From assembly GCA_002436065.1 (NCBI GenBank), contig DIXP01000084.1, forward strand, positions 117,876 to 181,875: a DNA stretch of 64,000 nt, in the 5' to 3' direction. Below are positions 15,884 to 24,958 of this stretch, piece by piece. The notes under the pieces are model-generated. The model had not been told where the DNA came from. It ran no database searches and was given only the letters and a program-made list of their open reading frames with translations. Every line of letters starts with the position of its first letter. Positions within the stretch are counted from its first letter, which is position 1. The DNA comes from Chloroflexi bacterium UBA6077 (GTDB lineage Bacteria > Chloroflexota > UBA6077). Both the position numbers and the translations under genes were made by a program.

Positions 15884-18703
15884 TCAGGATGCTGGGAGAA
15901 GACCCAGGGCTCTCGCCTTCGCCACCGCCTGGGTCCGGCTGCCGACGCCCAGCTTCCCGTAAATGTTGCTGGTGTGCCATTTGACCGTGGGCAGCGCCAG
16001 GACGAGCCTGCGCGTGATCTCCTCGTTGGACAATCCGTCGGCAACCAGCAGCAGCACCTCCATCTCGCGCTCACTCAGCGGCTCAGCCAACGAGCGATGA
16101 GTGATGAGTGATGAGTGATGAGTGTCGTCGGCTCCTGGTGCCTGATGGCTGATAGCTGAAAGCTGATGGCTGACGGCTGATAGCTGATGGCTGACGGCTG
16201 ATGGCTGACAGCTGACGGCTGATGGCTGACAGCTGGCTGAGAAGGCCGCCAGCAACCGGCCGGCGTACTCGGGATGGATCCCTTGGGCCATGGCCTCGTG
16301 AAGAAGTATCGACATGGGGAGTCCTTCGTTCACCAAGATGCGAACGTAGCCCTCTGGTTCTGCCAGGGAAAGGGCGCGCTCCAGATCGGCCAGCGCTCGC
16401 GATGGATGTCCCCATTCGTAGAGAGCCATGGCCCGCAGCGCCAATGTTTCGATCGTTTCTCTCACCATCCCCGCCGGCTTTGCGCCCTCGAGCAGACGGT
16501 CCAGCAGCCTCACTGCCTCTTCACGCTTGCCCTGGGCGATCAGCAATCGTGCCAGACTGCGATGGCTCGCGGAGTCGGCGATCGTGATCTCCCCCTCCGC
16601 GGTTACTCCTCGGTCCGCCAGCAGCTGCGCGGCCGCCGACAGCTCTCCTCTCGCCAGCAGGAGACGCACCTTCCATTCTGTTGCGTAGTCGGCAATCATG
16701 GGGCTTAGATCTCTGCTTCCCAGGAGGCTCTCCAATCTGCCCATCGCCTCCTCGGCGGCGGCCATCTCTCCCCTGGCGAACAGACCCCTCACCAGTGAGC
16801 GATACGATGCCGCCAGAATAGAGACGGATCCGGTTGGCTCGCTTAGCTCGCAGCTCCGCATGGCGTAGTCGAGCGCGCTCTCCAGCTCGTTCTGCTCGCA
16901 GAGAACGTTGCTCAGGGTGTACATCCATGCTGCCCTGGCCGCCGGCATACCGTTCTCTTCTTCCGCCTGCTTCAGTTGCCGCCGGCAGTAGTCGGCCGTC
17001 TCCCGCAGATGGCCTCGCGCTCGCGCGATGGAAGCCAGCCCGGCGCTGGAGGCCAACACGAGCCAGGCGTTGCCGGCCCTTCTGGCCGTCGTCAGAGTCT
17101 CCTCGCAGATGGTCCTGGCCGCGGACCAGTCGCCCTTGAGAAGCCACGCACCGCCCAGAGCCATAGTCGCGATGCCTCGCCACATAGAATCGGCTTGCGG
17201 GAGATTCTCGAGGGCCTGGTGGGCGAGGCGGATAATATCGGCGGGATCCAAGCGGGAACTGGCGGTCAGGGCACGGATAGCCGCTATCATCCCCCGCTCG
17301 CCCGCTGCTCTGCGATCCTCCGGTGGGGCGGCATCGCCCGTGGAAGGCTCGCCAGGGAGGCCGGCCTCCGGGGCCAGAGCCGCCTCAGCCTCATCCAACC
17401 GCCGCTCGGCTTCGTGCAGCCTGCCGGATATGAACAGAGCGACGGCGTGGGAAAGAGCCAGTCGTGGCCTGCACCGGACCAGGTCGTTCGGCAGCGCCTC
17501 GACCCACCGGGATAGGGTAGCGCCCTCACCGCGCCCGAGCGCGACTTCGGCATGCTGATCTATCAACCTCGCGGCCCGTTCGAAGTCCTCCGCGGAAAGC
17601 GCGTGGTCGATGGCCTCGGCCGGGAGACCTTGCCGCTCGAACCACCCGCTGGCCCGCCGGTGCAGCTCCGGCACCAGCTCCGGCCATTCCCGACGGAGTT
17701 GCTCCTGGAGCAGGTCGGCGAAGAGCCGATGGTAGCGGTACCAGTGCCGCCCCTCGTCCAGCGGGACGACGAACAGATTGGCCCTTACCAGCTTCTCCAG
17801 GATCTGGGCGCCCGGCTCCGAGTGCGGCCCCCCGACAACGGCATCGCACAGCGACCCCGACAGGCGCCCCAGGATCGCGGTCTTGAGCAAGAAGTCCTGG
17901 ACCTCCCGAGGCTGTCGTCGAAGGACCTCGTCCATCAGGTAGTCCAGGATGTACCGATTGCTGCCGGTGAAATCTCGGACAAAGCCTTCGACGTCCTCCC
18001 GACCGTGCAGGGAGACCGCGGCCATCTGGAGGCCGGCGATCCACCCCTCGGTGCGAGCAGCCAGGGCCGCGACGGCGTCAGCAGATAGCTCCGGCTCGCT
18101 GAGGCGATGGAGAAACTCGGCGGCCTCCCCCACCGTGAAGCGCAGGTCCGAGGCCCGTAGCTCGACCAACTGGCCGCGACCGCGCAGGCGCGCCAGCGGC
18201 AACGGCAACGGGGGATCGGCTCTGGAGGAGAGGATCAGGTGGGCCTGGGGCGGCAGGTACTCCAGCAGAAAGGCAACGGCCTCGTGGACGGGCCGAGATT
18301 CGATCAGGTGGTAGTCGTCCAGCACCAGTACGACGGCGTCCGACGTGTCCGCCAGCTGATTGACCAGAGCCGTCAGAACCGGCTCGACCGGCTGGGGCTG
18401 GGGCTGGGGCGACTGGAGTGTGGTCAGGATCTCTCGGCCGATGCCAGGCTGGACGGACTGTAGCGCGGCGACCAGGTAGGTCAGGAAGCGCACCGGGTCG
18501 TTGTCGGCCTCGTCCAGGGAGATCCAGGCCACAGGCAGGGCACGCAGGGCGATCCACTGGCTCAGGAGGGTGCTCTTGCCGAAGCCAGCCGGAGCGGATA
18601 CCAGGGTCAGCTTTCGGGTCAGACCCTGGTCCAGGTACCCCATCAGGCGGGGGCGCGACACCGCTTCGGGACGCGCCATGGGGGCGCGCAGCTTCGTGTT
18701 CAA
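15884..18703 (-). CDS. MalT-type LuxR-family transcriptional regulator with ATPase and TPR region
   Basis: A 939-aa signal-transducing ATPase. The P-loop (APAGFGKST) is near residue 40 and the Walker B region (VVLVLDDYHLI) near 128. A winged-helix/TPR-like superhelix spans about 350-820, and a C-terminal LuxR helix-turn-helix (EPLSEREMEVLLLVADGLSN ... VKWHTSNIYGKL) covers the last 65 residues. By analogy with MalT it would bind an inducer, oligomerise with ATP and activate promoters. A tandem SAVSHQL-type repeat (about residues 821-870) sits between sensor and DNA-binding domain. The TTG start is uncertain: family members begin a few residues earlier, and GAGGAG upstream could serve a CTG. 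Divergent from the hydrogenase operon. Confidence 0.9.
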   Translation of the reverse strand: MNTKLRAPMARPEAVSRPRLMGYLDQGLTRKLTLVSAPAGFGKSTLLSQWIALRALPVAWISLDEADNDPVRFLTYLVAALQSVQPGIGREILTTLQSPQPQPQPVEPVLTALVNQLADTSDAVVLVLDDYHLIESRPVHEAVAFLLEYLPPQAHLILSSRADPPLPLPLARLRGRGQLVELRASDLRFTVGEAAEFLHRLSEPELSADAVAALAARTEGWIAGLQMAAVSLHGREDVEGFVRDFTGSNRYILDYLMDEVLRRQPREVQDFLLKTAILGRLSGSLCDAVVGGPHSEPGAQILEKLVRANLFVVPLDEGRHWYRYHRLFADLLQEQLRREWPELVPELHRRASGWFERQGLPAEAIDHALSAEDFERAARLIDQHAEVALGRGEGATLSRWVEALPNDLVRCRPRLALSHAVALFISGRLHEAERRLDEAEAALAPEAGLPGEPSTGDAAPPEDRRAAGERGMIAAIRALTASSRLDPADIIRLAHQALENLPQADSMWRGIATMALGGAWLLKGDWSAARTICEETLTTARRAGNAWLVLASSAGLASIARARGHLRETADYCRRQLKQAEEENGMPAARAAWMYTLSNVLCEQNELESALDYAMRSCELSEPTGSVSILAASYRSLVRGLFARGEMAAAEEAMGRLESLLGSRDLSPMIADYATEWKVRLLLARGELSAAAQLLADRGVTAEGEITIADSASHRSLARLLIAQGKREEAVRLLDRLLEGAKPAGMVRETIETLALRAMALYEWGHPSRALADLERALSLAEPEGYVRILVNEGLPMSILLHEAMAQGIHPEYAGRLLAAFSASCQPSAVSCQPSAVSHQLSAVSHQLSAISHQAPGADDTHHSSLITHRSLAEPLSEREMEVLLLVADGLSNEEITRRLVLALPTVKWHTSNIYGKLGVGSRTQAVAKARALGLLPAS
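16095..16240. repeat. tandem 7- to 14-base repeats in the regulator gene
   Basis: On the plus strand runs of GTGATGA and of CTGATGGCTGACGG-like units follow one another. They encode repeated Ser-His/Cys-Gln-(Leu/Pro)-Ser-Ala-(Val/Ile) heptads in the linker before the HTH. Such short tandem repeats are prone to copy-number change. Confidence 0.9.
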
Positions 18704-18935
18704 CAGGATGCCCGACAGAGCCGTTCTCCTCGGTTCAGCTTGGCCGAATCATACCACGGAGCAGGAGAAACGGCCCGTCGCCGCCAGGTAATGGGTGAAC
18801 TCCGTCTACACAAAAAGTCTTGTGGAGACAACGAACCCATCGGCGCGCGCCATTTCCCCGGCTCAAAGGCCTCAACCATAGACTCTCTGGCCCACCCCGC
18901 CAGGGTCGCAGGCGGCCTCCCATGCCTCATTGGAC

Positions 18936-18964
18936 TTGACACCTGTAGCGCCATCAGCTATACT
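18936..18964 (+). promoter_or_regulatory. consensus promoter of the [FeFe]-hydrogenase operon
   Basis: TTGACA (18936-18941), exactly 17 bases, then TATACT (18959-18964): 11 of 12 consensus positions. Transcription would start near 18971, giving a leader of about 190 bases before hydC. Confidence 0.8.
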
Positions 18965-19066
18965 TCGTACAGAAAGTCACGAAGCGTCCAGGTGGATTCA
19001 GGGCACGGGCTGATCCCGTACGAGCAGCCCATCCACCTCCCGCAGGTTCGCAGGAACCTCCGGTTC

Positions 19067-19118
19067 GTCGGCCGTAGAGGTCGGTCGAGCAGCTGCTCGA
19101 CCGACCTCTACGGCCGAC
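19067..19118. repeat. 52-bp perfect palindrome in the hydrogenase leader
   Basis: Two 26-base arms with no spacer, centred on AGCT at 19091-19094 (left arm GTCGGCCGTAGAGGTCGGTC plus GAGCAG; the right arm is its exact complement). In RNA it would be a very stable hairpin, placed 41 bases before hydC. No U-tract follows. Confidence 0.95.
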
Positions 19119-19159
19119 TGTGCGCCTTGCGACAACACCGCGCATCGAGGTAACAGGGA

Positions 19160-19726
19160 ATGGAAGACTCCCTCCGAGCAATGAAGTCTGGCAACCCCAC
19201 GCAGCAGCGGGCGAACCAGCCAGAGTCCGTGGAGATTTCGCGCGACCTCAGCGCTATCGAGGCCATCCTCAACAAGCACAACCGCCGGCGCACGGCCCTC
19301 ATACCGGTCCTCCAGGAGATCCAGAACAGCTACCGCTACCTGCCGGAGGAGCTGCTGGTCTACGTGGCCAGCGCCCTCAGCCTGTCGTCGGCCACCGTGT
19401 ACGGTGTCGCTACTTTCTACGCCCAGTTCTCCCTGGAGCCGAAGGGCAAGTACGTCGTCCGCGTCTGCGACGGGACGGCCTGCCACGTGAAGAACTCCCC
19501 CGCGGTCCTCAAGGTGATCCGCAAGAGGGTCAAGCTGGCTAACGGCGTGGCAACGACGCCCGACGGGCTCTTCACTGTGGAGACCGTCGCATGCCTCGGC
19601 GCCTGCGGGCTTGCCCCCGTGATGGTCATCAACGACCAGGTCCATGGCCAGCTAACGGCCGAGGCCGCTGAGACGATCATCGATGAACTGCTGGCCCGGG
19701 AGTCAGCCGAGGAGGTAGCAGCCTAA
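19160..19726 (+). CDS. hydC: [FeFe]-hydrogenase NuoE-like [2Fe-2S] subunit (HydC)
   Basis: A 188-aa thioredoxin-like ferredoxin of the NuoE / 24-kDa family. A helical N-terminal domain (ALIPVLQEIQNSYRYLPEE near residue 46) is followed by the cluster-binding fold. The four Cys ligands are seen as CDGTAC (near 103 and 108) and CLGAC (near 144 and 148). It passes electrons between the flavin subunit and the iron-sulphur chain of the cytosolic hydrogenase trimer. About 20 residues at the N-terminus precede the family start. An ATG 21 bases downstream is an alternative start, since the ribosome site (AGGGA) is weak for either. First gene of hydC-hydB-hydA, with 1 base to hydB. Confidence 0.92.
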   Translation: MEDSLRAMKSGNPTQQRANQPESVEISRDLSAIEAILNKHNRRRTALIPVLQEIQNSYRYLPEELLVYVASALSLSSATVYGVATFYAQFSLEPKGKYVVRVCDGTACHVKNSPAVLKVIRKRVKLANGVATTPDGLFTVETVACLGACGLAPVMVINDQVHGQLTAEAAETIIDELLARESAEEVAA

Positions 19727-19727
19727 C

Positions 19728-21611
19728 ATGATAGCCAACCTTGAAGATCTCCAGCGTGAACAGGGCAGGGTTAGGGAGGCCCTCTCCCGCCAGCGCACCC
19801 GGATACTCGTCTGCGCCGGCACGGGCTGCATCTCCAACGGCTCGATGCGGGTTTACGAGCAACTCCGAGAGCTAATCGAAGAGAAGCAGCTGTTGGTAGA
19901 CCTGGAGTTACTGACCCACGACCATGACGCCGAAGGAATCGGCGTGGTCACGACCGGTTGCCGCGGTTTCTGCGCCGCCGGCCCGCTCGTCCAGGTGGAG
20001 CCCAGCGGCATCCTCTACACCCACGTCCGACCCGACGACGCCGACGAACTGCTGGAGGCGACCCTGAACGGGGACGTGGTCGAGCGGCTGGTCTACCGCG
20101 ATTCCCAGACCGACGTGCCCTACGAGCACCCCGAGGAGTCGCCCTTCTACCGCCACCAGAAGCGGTTGGTCCTGGAGCACTGTGGCAACATCGACCCGGA
20201 GAGCCTGGACGAGTACATCGCCACGGGCGGCTACCAGGCGCTGGGCCGGGCGCTGAAGACGATGACCCCAGAGCAGCTGTGCGACGAACTGCTCGCCTCC
20301 GGTCTGCGCGGCCGAGGCGGCGCGGGCTTCCCCACCGGCCGCAAATGGCAACTCGCCAGGGCCAACCAGGCCGAGCACAAATACATGGTCTGCAACGGCG
20401 ACGAGGGAGACCCCGGCGCCTTCATGAACCGCTCCGTGATGGAGGGCGACCCTCACCGGGTCCTAGAGGGGCTCATCATCGCCGGATACGCCACGGGCGC
20501 CGACGAGGGTTACTTCTACGTCCGCGCCGAGTATCCCCTGGCCGTGCTGCGACTCAGCATAGCCATCGAGGAGGCGGAGAAGGCCGGTCTGCTGGGCGAT
20601 GACATCCTCGGCTCAGGCTTCTCCTTCAGGGCACACATTAAGGAAGGGGCAGGGGCCTTCGTCTGCGGCGAGGAAACTGCGCTCATGGCCTCCATCGAGG
20701 GCTACCGCGGCATGCCGCGGCTGCGCCCGCCCTACCCGGCCCAGAAGGGGCTCTGGGGCATGCCGACAACTATCAACAACGTCGAGACCCTCTCCCACGT
20801 ACCCGCGATCGTTACCAGAGGCGCGGAGTGGTACCGCTCCATCGGTACGGAGAAGAGCGTAGGCACCAAGACCTTCGCACTCTCCGGCAAGATCGCCAAC
20901 ACCGGATTGGTGGAGGTGCCGATGGGTCGCACCGTTCGGGAGATGATCTTCGGCATCGGCGGCGGCATCCCCGAGGGCAAGCGGTTCAAGGCCGTCCAGA
21001 TCGGCGGCCCCTCGGGCGGCTGTCTGACAGAGGAGCATCTGGACCTTCCGATGGACTACGACTCCCTGCAGAAGGTCGGGGCGATCATCGGCTCCGGCGG
21101 CTTGGTCGTCCTGGACGAGGACAACTGCATGGTGGAGGTAGCCCGCTTCTTCATGGACTTCATCCAGAAGGAGTCGTGCGGGAAGTGCGTGGCCTGCCGA
21201 AAGGGCACCAAACAGATGCTCAACCTGCTGACCAAGATCACGCAGGGCAAGGGCACCCTCGAGGACGTGGATCTGCTGGAGGAGCTCGCCGAGGTGGTCC
21301 AGGACTCCTCGCTCTGCGCCCTGGGCAAGACGGCGCCCAACCCGGTGCTGACCACCCTGCGCTACTTCCGCGACGAGTACGTCGCCCACGTCGTCGAGAA
21401 GCGCTGCCCGGCCAGAGAATGCCAGGCAATGAAGTCCTACTACGTGGTTCCGGAGAAGTGCAAAGGTTGCAGCAAGTGCGCGCGCAACTGCCCTGCCAGG
21501 GCCATCTCAGGCCAGGTCAAGCAGCCCTACACGATCGATCAGAGTGCGTGCATCAAGTGCGGCGTCTGCGTGGACAACTGCGCCTTCGCGGCCATTGAAG
21601 AGAGGTGGTAA
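19728..21611 (+). CDS. hydB: [FeFe]-hydrogenase NADH-binding flavoprotein subunit (HydB, NuoF-like)
   Basis: A 627-aa protein with domains in the order typical of bifurcating-type hydrogenases. A thioredoxin-like [2Fe-2S] domain (CAGTGC near 26, CRGFC near 78) comes first. It is followed by the NuoF FMN/NADH core (GRGGAGFPTGRKW near 195, the Glu-rich NADH loop CNGDEGDPGAF, GAGAFVCGEETALMASIEG), the [4Fe-4S] site (ESCGKCVACRKGT near 484) and a C-terminal pair of [4Fe-4S] motifs (CKGCSKCARNCP and CIKCGVCVDNC). It binds FMN and exchanges electrons with NAD(P)H. The three extra cluster domains relative to NuoF are what link it to HydA. Starts 1 base after hydC and ends 3 bases before hydA. Confidence 0.93.
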   Translation: MIANLEDLQREQGRVREALSRQRTRILVCAGTGCISNGSMRVYEQLRELIEEKQLLVDLELLTHDHDAEGIGVVTTGCRGFCAAGPLVQVEPSGILYTHVRPDDADELLEATLNGDVVERLVYRDSQTDVPYEHPEESPFYRHQKRLVLEHCGNIDPESLDEYIATGGYQALGRALKTMTPEQLCDELLASGLRGRGGAGFPTGRKWQLARANQAEHKYMVCNGDEGDPGAFMNRSVMEGDPHRVLEGLIIAGYATGADEGYFYVRAEYPLAVLRLSIAIEEAEKAGLLGDDILGSGFSFRAHIKEGAGAFVCGEETALMASIEGYRGMPRLRPPYPAQKGLWGMPTTINNVETLSHVPAIVTRGAEWYRSIGTEKSVGTKTFALSGKIANTGLVEVPMGRTVREMIFGIGGGIPEGKRFKAVQIGGPSGGCLTEEHLDLPMDYDSLQKVGAIIGSGGLVVLDEDNCMVEVARFFMDFIQKESCGKCVACRKGTKQMLNLLTKITQGKGTLEDVDLLEELAEVVQDSSLCALGKTAPNPVLTTLRYFRDEYVAHVVEKRCPARECQAMKSYYVVPEKCKGCSKCARNCPARAISGQVKQPYTIDQSACIKCGVCVDNCAFAAIEERW

Positions 21612-21614
21612 CCG

Positions 21615-23633
21615 ATGACCGACCAGATCATCGTTGACGGCAAACCAACCCCCATCGAAGGGGAGAAGAACCTGCTCGAGTTGGTCCGCAAGACCGGCGT
21701 CGATATCCCCACGCTCTGCTACGTGTCCGAGCTGAGCGTCTACGGCGGCTGCCGTATGTGCCTGGTGGAAGACTCACGGGGAGCGCTCATCCCCTCCTGC
21801 TCGGTGACCCCTCAGGCGGGGATGGAGATCAAAACTAACTCGCCGCGGGTCCAGCGCAGTCGGCGGATGATGCTGGAGCTGCTGCTGGCCGACCACGACC
21901 GCGACTGCACCGTCTGCCCGAGCAACGGCAAGTGCAAGCTGCAGGACCTCTGCAAGCGGTTCGGGGTCAACAGGGTGCGCTTCCAGGGTGACGAGGAGAA
22001 GCAGCAGATCGACGATTCCTCGCCCTCCGTCGTGCGCGACCCCAACAAGTGCATTCTGTGCGGCGACTGCGTCCGCGTGTGCTCCGAGGTGCAGGGGATA
22101 GGCGCGATAGACATCGCCTTTCGCGGCTCCAACGCCCAGGTCCTCCCAGCCTTCGGCAAGGGGCTGGGCGACGTCAGCTGCGTGAACTGTGGCCAGTGCG
22201 TGGCCGTCTGCCCCACCGGTGCTCTCACCATACGGTACGAGACGGAGCAGGTGTGGAAGGCGCTGCGCAACCCGAAGAAGCGAACCCTGGCCCAGGTGGC
22301 TCCCGCTGTGCGGGTGGCCATCGGGGAGGAGTTCGGGCTCGCACCCGGCGCGGTCACAACGGGCAAGGTCGTGGCGGCCCTGCGACGGATCGGCTTCCAG
22401 CAGGTGTACGACACCAGCTTCGCGGCGGACCTGACGACCATGGAGGAGACCGACGAGTTCGTCGGCCGCCTCCTGAACGGAGACCGGCTGCCCCAGTTCA
22501 CCTCCTGCTGCCCTGCATGGGTGAAGACGGTTGAGCACTACTACCCAACCAGGATGGAACAGCTCTCCTCCTGCCGGTCGCCGCAGCAGATGTTCGGCTC
22601 CTTGGTCAAGAAGCATTACGCCCGGGGCGAGGGGCTATCGCCTGACGACCTGTTCTTCGTCTCGGTCATGCCCTGCACCGCTAAGAAGTTCGAGGCGGGG
22701 CGGGATGAGTTCACGACCGACGGTGTGCGGGATGTGGACGCCGTGCTGACCACCCAGGAGTTGGCGGCGATGATCCGGGAGGCCGGCATCGACTTCGCAA
22801 GTCTGAACGACGAGGAGTTCGACACCCCCTTCGGCTTCGCTACCGGCGGAGGGGTCATCTTCGGAGCGTCGGGCGGCGTCGCGACGGCGGCGGTCCGCCA
22901 AGCGACGCTCCAGCTCGATGGAAAGCGAATCACAGACCTTCGCTACCAGCCGGTCGAGGGGCAGCGAGGGGTCTACGCCGCCACGGTGGAGGTAGCTGGG
23001 CGGCCGGTCCGGATCGGCATCGTCAGCGGGCTGGGCAACGCCCGGCGGCTGGTGGAGTCGATGGACAGGGGCGAGGTCGCCTTCGACCTGGTGGAGGTGA
23101 TGGCCTGCCCCGGTGGATGCACCGCGGGTGGCGGCCAGCCCTTCCCCAACGAGGCGCCGCAGCGCGTACTCCGAACCATCGGGCTCAAGAAGGTGGACGC
23201 TAACCAGGAGATGCGTGTGGCCCAGGAGAACCCGGTCCTCGCCGAGGCATATCGGAAGTGGCTGGGCAGGCCCAACAGCCAGGCAGCCCACGAGTCGCTG
23301 CACACCCACTACGCCTCCCGTCGACGGATCGCTGAGGAGGAGATGGAGGTGATCCAGCCCGTCCGCGAGACCGAGGCCGAGCCGGTGGAGGTGTGCGTCT
23401 GCGTCGGACGCAACTGCTACAAGCGGGGCGCGGGCGAATTGCTGCAGAAGCTGAGCGGCGAGGTCCAGGCGCGCCAGCTCGGCAAGCAGGTCAACCTGCG
23501 CGCATCTTTCTGCTTCGAGCACTGCGGCAAGGGCCCGTCGGTCCACATCGACGGCGAGGAGATCGCCGGCGTCAAGCCCGAGGACGTGAACAGGCTGCTG
23601 GACGAGGCCGTAGCCGGGAGGACCAGAGAGTAG
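21615..23633 (+). CDS. hydA: [FeFe]-hydrogenase catalytic subunit (HydA, group A3-like)
   Basis: A 672-aa catalytic subunit. A plant-type [2Fe-2S] domain lies at residues 1-78, the His/Cys [4Fe-4S] domain about 80-120, and two [4Fe-4S] motifs (CILCGDCVRVC, CVNCGQCVAVCP) about 145-200. The H-cluster domain shows all three signatures: TSCCPAW near 296, MPCTAKKFE near 352 and MACPGGCTAGGGQP near 496. A small-subunit-like helix follows, then a C-terminal [2Fe-2S] thioredoxin-like domain (CVGRNCYKRG, CFEHCG). It makes or oxidises H2 in the cytosol, coupled through HydB/HydC to NAD(P)H and probably ferredoxin. All cluster ligands look intact. The maturases HydE, HydF and HydG are not in this window. 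Confidence 0.95.
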   Translation: MTDQIIVDGKPTPIEGEKNLLELVRKTGVDIPTLCYVSELSVYGGCRMCLVEDSRGALIPSCSVTPQAGMEIKTNSPRVQRSRRMMLELLLADHDRDCTVCPSNGKCKLQDLCKRFGVNRVRFQGDEEKQQIDDSSPSVVRDPNKCILCGDCVRVCSEVQGIGAIDIAFRGSNAQVLPAFGKGLGDVSCVNCGQCVAVCPTGALTIRYETEQVWKALRNPKKRTLAQVAPAVRVAIGEEFGLAPGAVTTGKVVAALRRIGFQQVYDTSFAADLTTMEETDEFVGRLLNGDRLPQFTSCCPAWVKTVEHYYPTRMEQLSSCRSPQQMFGSLVKKHYARGEGLSPDDLFFVSVMPCTAKKFEAGRDEFTTDGVRDVDAVLTTQELAAMIREAGIDFASLNDEEFDTPFGFATGGGVIFGASGGVATAAVRQATLQLDGKRITDLRYQPVEGQRGVYAATVEVAGRPVRIGIVSGLGNARRLVESMDRGEVAFDLVEVMACPGGCTAGGGQPFPNEAPQRVLRTIGLKKVDANQEMRVAQENPVLAEAYRKWLGRPNSQAAHESLHTHYASRRRIAEEEMEVIQPVRETEAEPVEVCVCVGRNCYKRGAGELLQKLSGEVQARQLGKQVNLRASFCFEHCGKGPSVHIDGEEIAGVKPEDVNRLLDEAVAGRTRE

Positions 23634-23995
23634 CTTCCGCACCTCCGGACTGCGACATTCGTAGCGCGCGAGAGCAAGCGGCCAGATAGGTCTCTATCCG
23701 GCTGCTTCGTTGTCTCAATCCCTTGCAGCGCAGTCTCAGGGGATGAAGGTGGTAACCCCCACCCTGCCAAGCCTCCTGTCAAAGAGATATTCGGCCAGGT
23801 TGCCTGCGGCTCGCCGCAGCAGCGGCCAGAAGTCTGAGGGCAGCCGCAAGCATCAGTGGGAGCTATCGAGGGCTAGAGTAGAACGGGCGAGCGGACCCGA
23901 CCTGTCAAGACCCAGCATCCCGAAAAGCATGGCAGCACATCAAGCGGGCGTTGGCAGCAACACACGGATCAGCCGGGGACGCAGCACCGGCGTGC
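23634..23995. other. 362-bp gene-free stretch between convergent operons
   Basis: It separates hydA (plus) from the MaoC-like gene (minus). Apart from the hairpin near its left end I see nothing: the short reading frames have no family features and no good ribosome sites. Confidence 0.6.
23676..23707 (+). terminator. hairpin after the hydrogenase operon
   Basis: A 14-bp stem with two imperfect pairs (23676-23689 with 23694-23707, 4-base loop), 43 bases after the hydA stop. The following bases CGTTGTCTC are only weakly U-rich, so an intrinsic terminator is possible but not certain. Confidence 0.45.
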
Positions 23996-24430
23996 TCAAC
24001 TCAACACGCCGGTGGCACTACCCAAGGCTACTTTCTCTCCGTGCTTGTTTTCGCACCACGCGTCGAAGGAAAACCTGACCCCATTTCCCGTCTCCTCCCT
24101 GCTCCTCACCACCGCCTTGCAGGTGAGTACGTCTCCCTGAGGTACCAGCTTGACGAACTTCAGGCACATCTCGCCGTGGCTTAGCCACGGCTTACCAAAC
24201 AACTGGATCATCAACTCGGCCATGTAGCCCTGGAACTGTGTGGCCGACACAGCCACGCTGCTCAGTCCGCACTCCATTGCGAACTCAGGATCGGTGTGAA
24301 TATTCTTGCGGGGCCAGCCCGAGGAACTGAAGGGCCCTCCAGAGAATGTCCAGAGCCTTTCCCATGCGACGCTCTTCGGCTTGCCCGAGAACTCCTGCCC
24401 TACCGTGGCTTCCTTGGCAATCACAGACAT
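23996..24430 (-). CDS. MaoC-like hot-dog-fold protein (downstream member of a pair)
   Basis: A 144-aa hot-dog protein. The core helix region reads RKNIHTDPEFAMECGLSSVAVSA and the strand pattern KFVKLVPQGDVLTCKAVVRSREE is typical of the C-terminal half of bipartite MaoC dehydratases. The usual catalytic Asp-x5-His pair of hydratase 2 is only partly recognisable (NIHTDPEFA). It probably forms a heteromer with the 149-aa protein encoded 7 bases upstream and hydrates an enoyl-CoA. The substrate is unknown. It is the last gene of a minus-strand operon with an ADP-forming acyl-CoA synthetase. Confidence 0.75.
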   Translation of the reverse strand: MSVIAKEATVGQEFSGKPKSVAWERLWTFSGGPFSSSGWPRKNIHTDPEFAMECGLSSVAVSATQFQGYMAELMIQLFGKPWLSHGEMCLKFVKLVPQGDVLTCKAVVRSREETGNGVRFSFDAWCENKHGEKVALGSATGVLS

Positions 24431-24437
24431 AGAATAA

Positions 24438-24887
24438 TCACCCCTCTTGCTTCTTGGAGAGTCCCTGCGCCGCGAACGTACCGTGGCTCTTGCGCCTCAG
24501 GATCTCAGTACCGTCCTCGTCGACAATCAAGACGTTCATTGTCTGCCATGGTCGGCCGCGCCTTTCGTACACCAACTCGACCTTCCAGGTTACGCGAAAC
24601 CTCTTCCCAACCGATGCCGGGTTCACGAACTGAGCGTCATCAGCGGCATGTATCGCAGCCCAGCCTGGCTCCAGGTAGAATGATGGGCTCCTGGTGCGAT
24701 TGCTCATGTTGAGCAGAATGGCAGGGTGCACTACAGGGCCGGTAGACTCGTCGCCATCAATATAAATGGGGTTGAAGTCCTCGATGGCATAGAGGTACTG
24801 CTGATTCAACTCTGGGGTCACAAGAAACTCGAACGGGGCAAGCTCCTCGCCCGCTTCCATCAGATGCAAGCTCTTCGTTTCAGACAT
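24438..24887 (-). CDS. MaoC-like hot-dog-fold protein (upstream member of a pair)
   Basis: A 149-aa protein with a hot-dog N-terminal pattern (FEFLVTPELNQQYLYAIEDF, then NPIYIDGDESTGPVVHPAIL). Where hydratase 2 enzymes have G-D-x-N-P-x-H, this one has E-D-F-N-P-I-Y, so the catalytic His is replaced by Tyr. That suggests a structural half of a heteromeric dehydratase whose partner is the next gene. GAGAGGTGG precedes the ATG. The neighbours (acyl-CoA ligase upstream, MaoC downstream) place it in CoA-thioester catabolism. Confidence 0.75.
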   Translation of the reverse strand: MSETKSLHLMEAGEELAPFEFLVTPELNQQYLYAIEDFNPIYIDGDESTGPVVHPAILLNMSNRTRSPSFYLEPGWAAIHAADDAQFVNPASVGKRFRVTWKVELVYERRGRPWQTMNVLIVDEDGTEILRRKSHGTFAAQGLSKKQEG

Positions 24888-24958
24888 TTACAGCAACCAC
24901 CTCTCATCATTACGTCCGGGCTCGTTGCTCTCACCGCAACCCATCAACCAATACTCCC

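Larger units (their letters stand above)
18704..19159. other. 456-bp regulatory gap between MalT-type regulator and hydrogenase operon
   Basis: No gene is supported here. It holds the start region of the minus-strand regulator, a consensus plus-strand promoter, a small inverted repeat AGGTTC(gcag)GAACCT at 19044-19059, and the large palindrome at 19067-19118. Reading frames that cross it have no family features. Confidence 0.7.

Noticed and set aside
16095..16240. CRISPR-like array
   Set aside because: The repeats are 7-14 bases, contiguous and inside a coding frame; there are no spacers and no cas genes.
18740..19153. 137-aa plus-strand frame upstream of hydC
   Set aside because: It runs through the promoter and the 52-bp palindrome and has no protein-like pattern.
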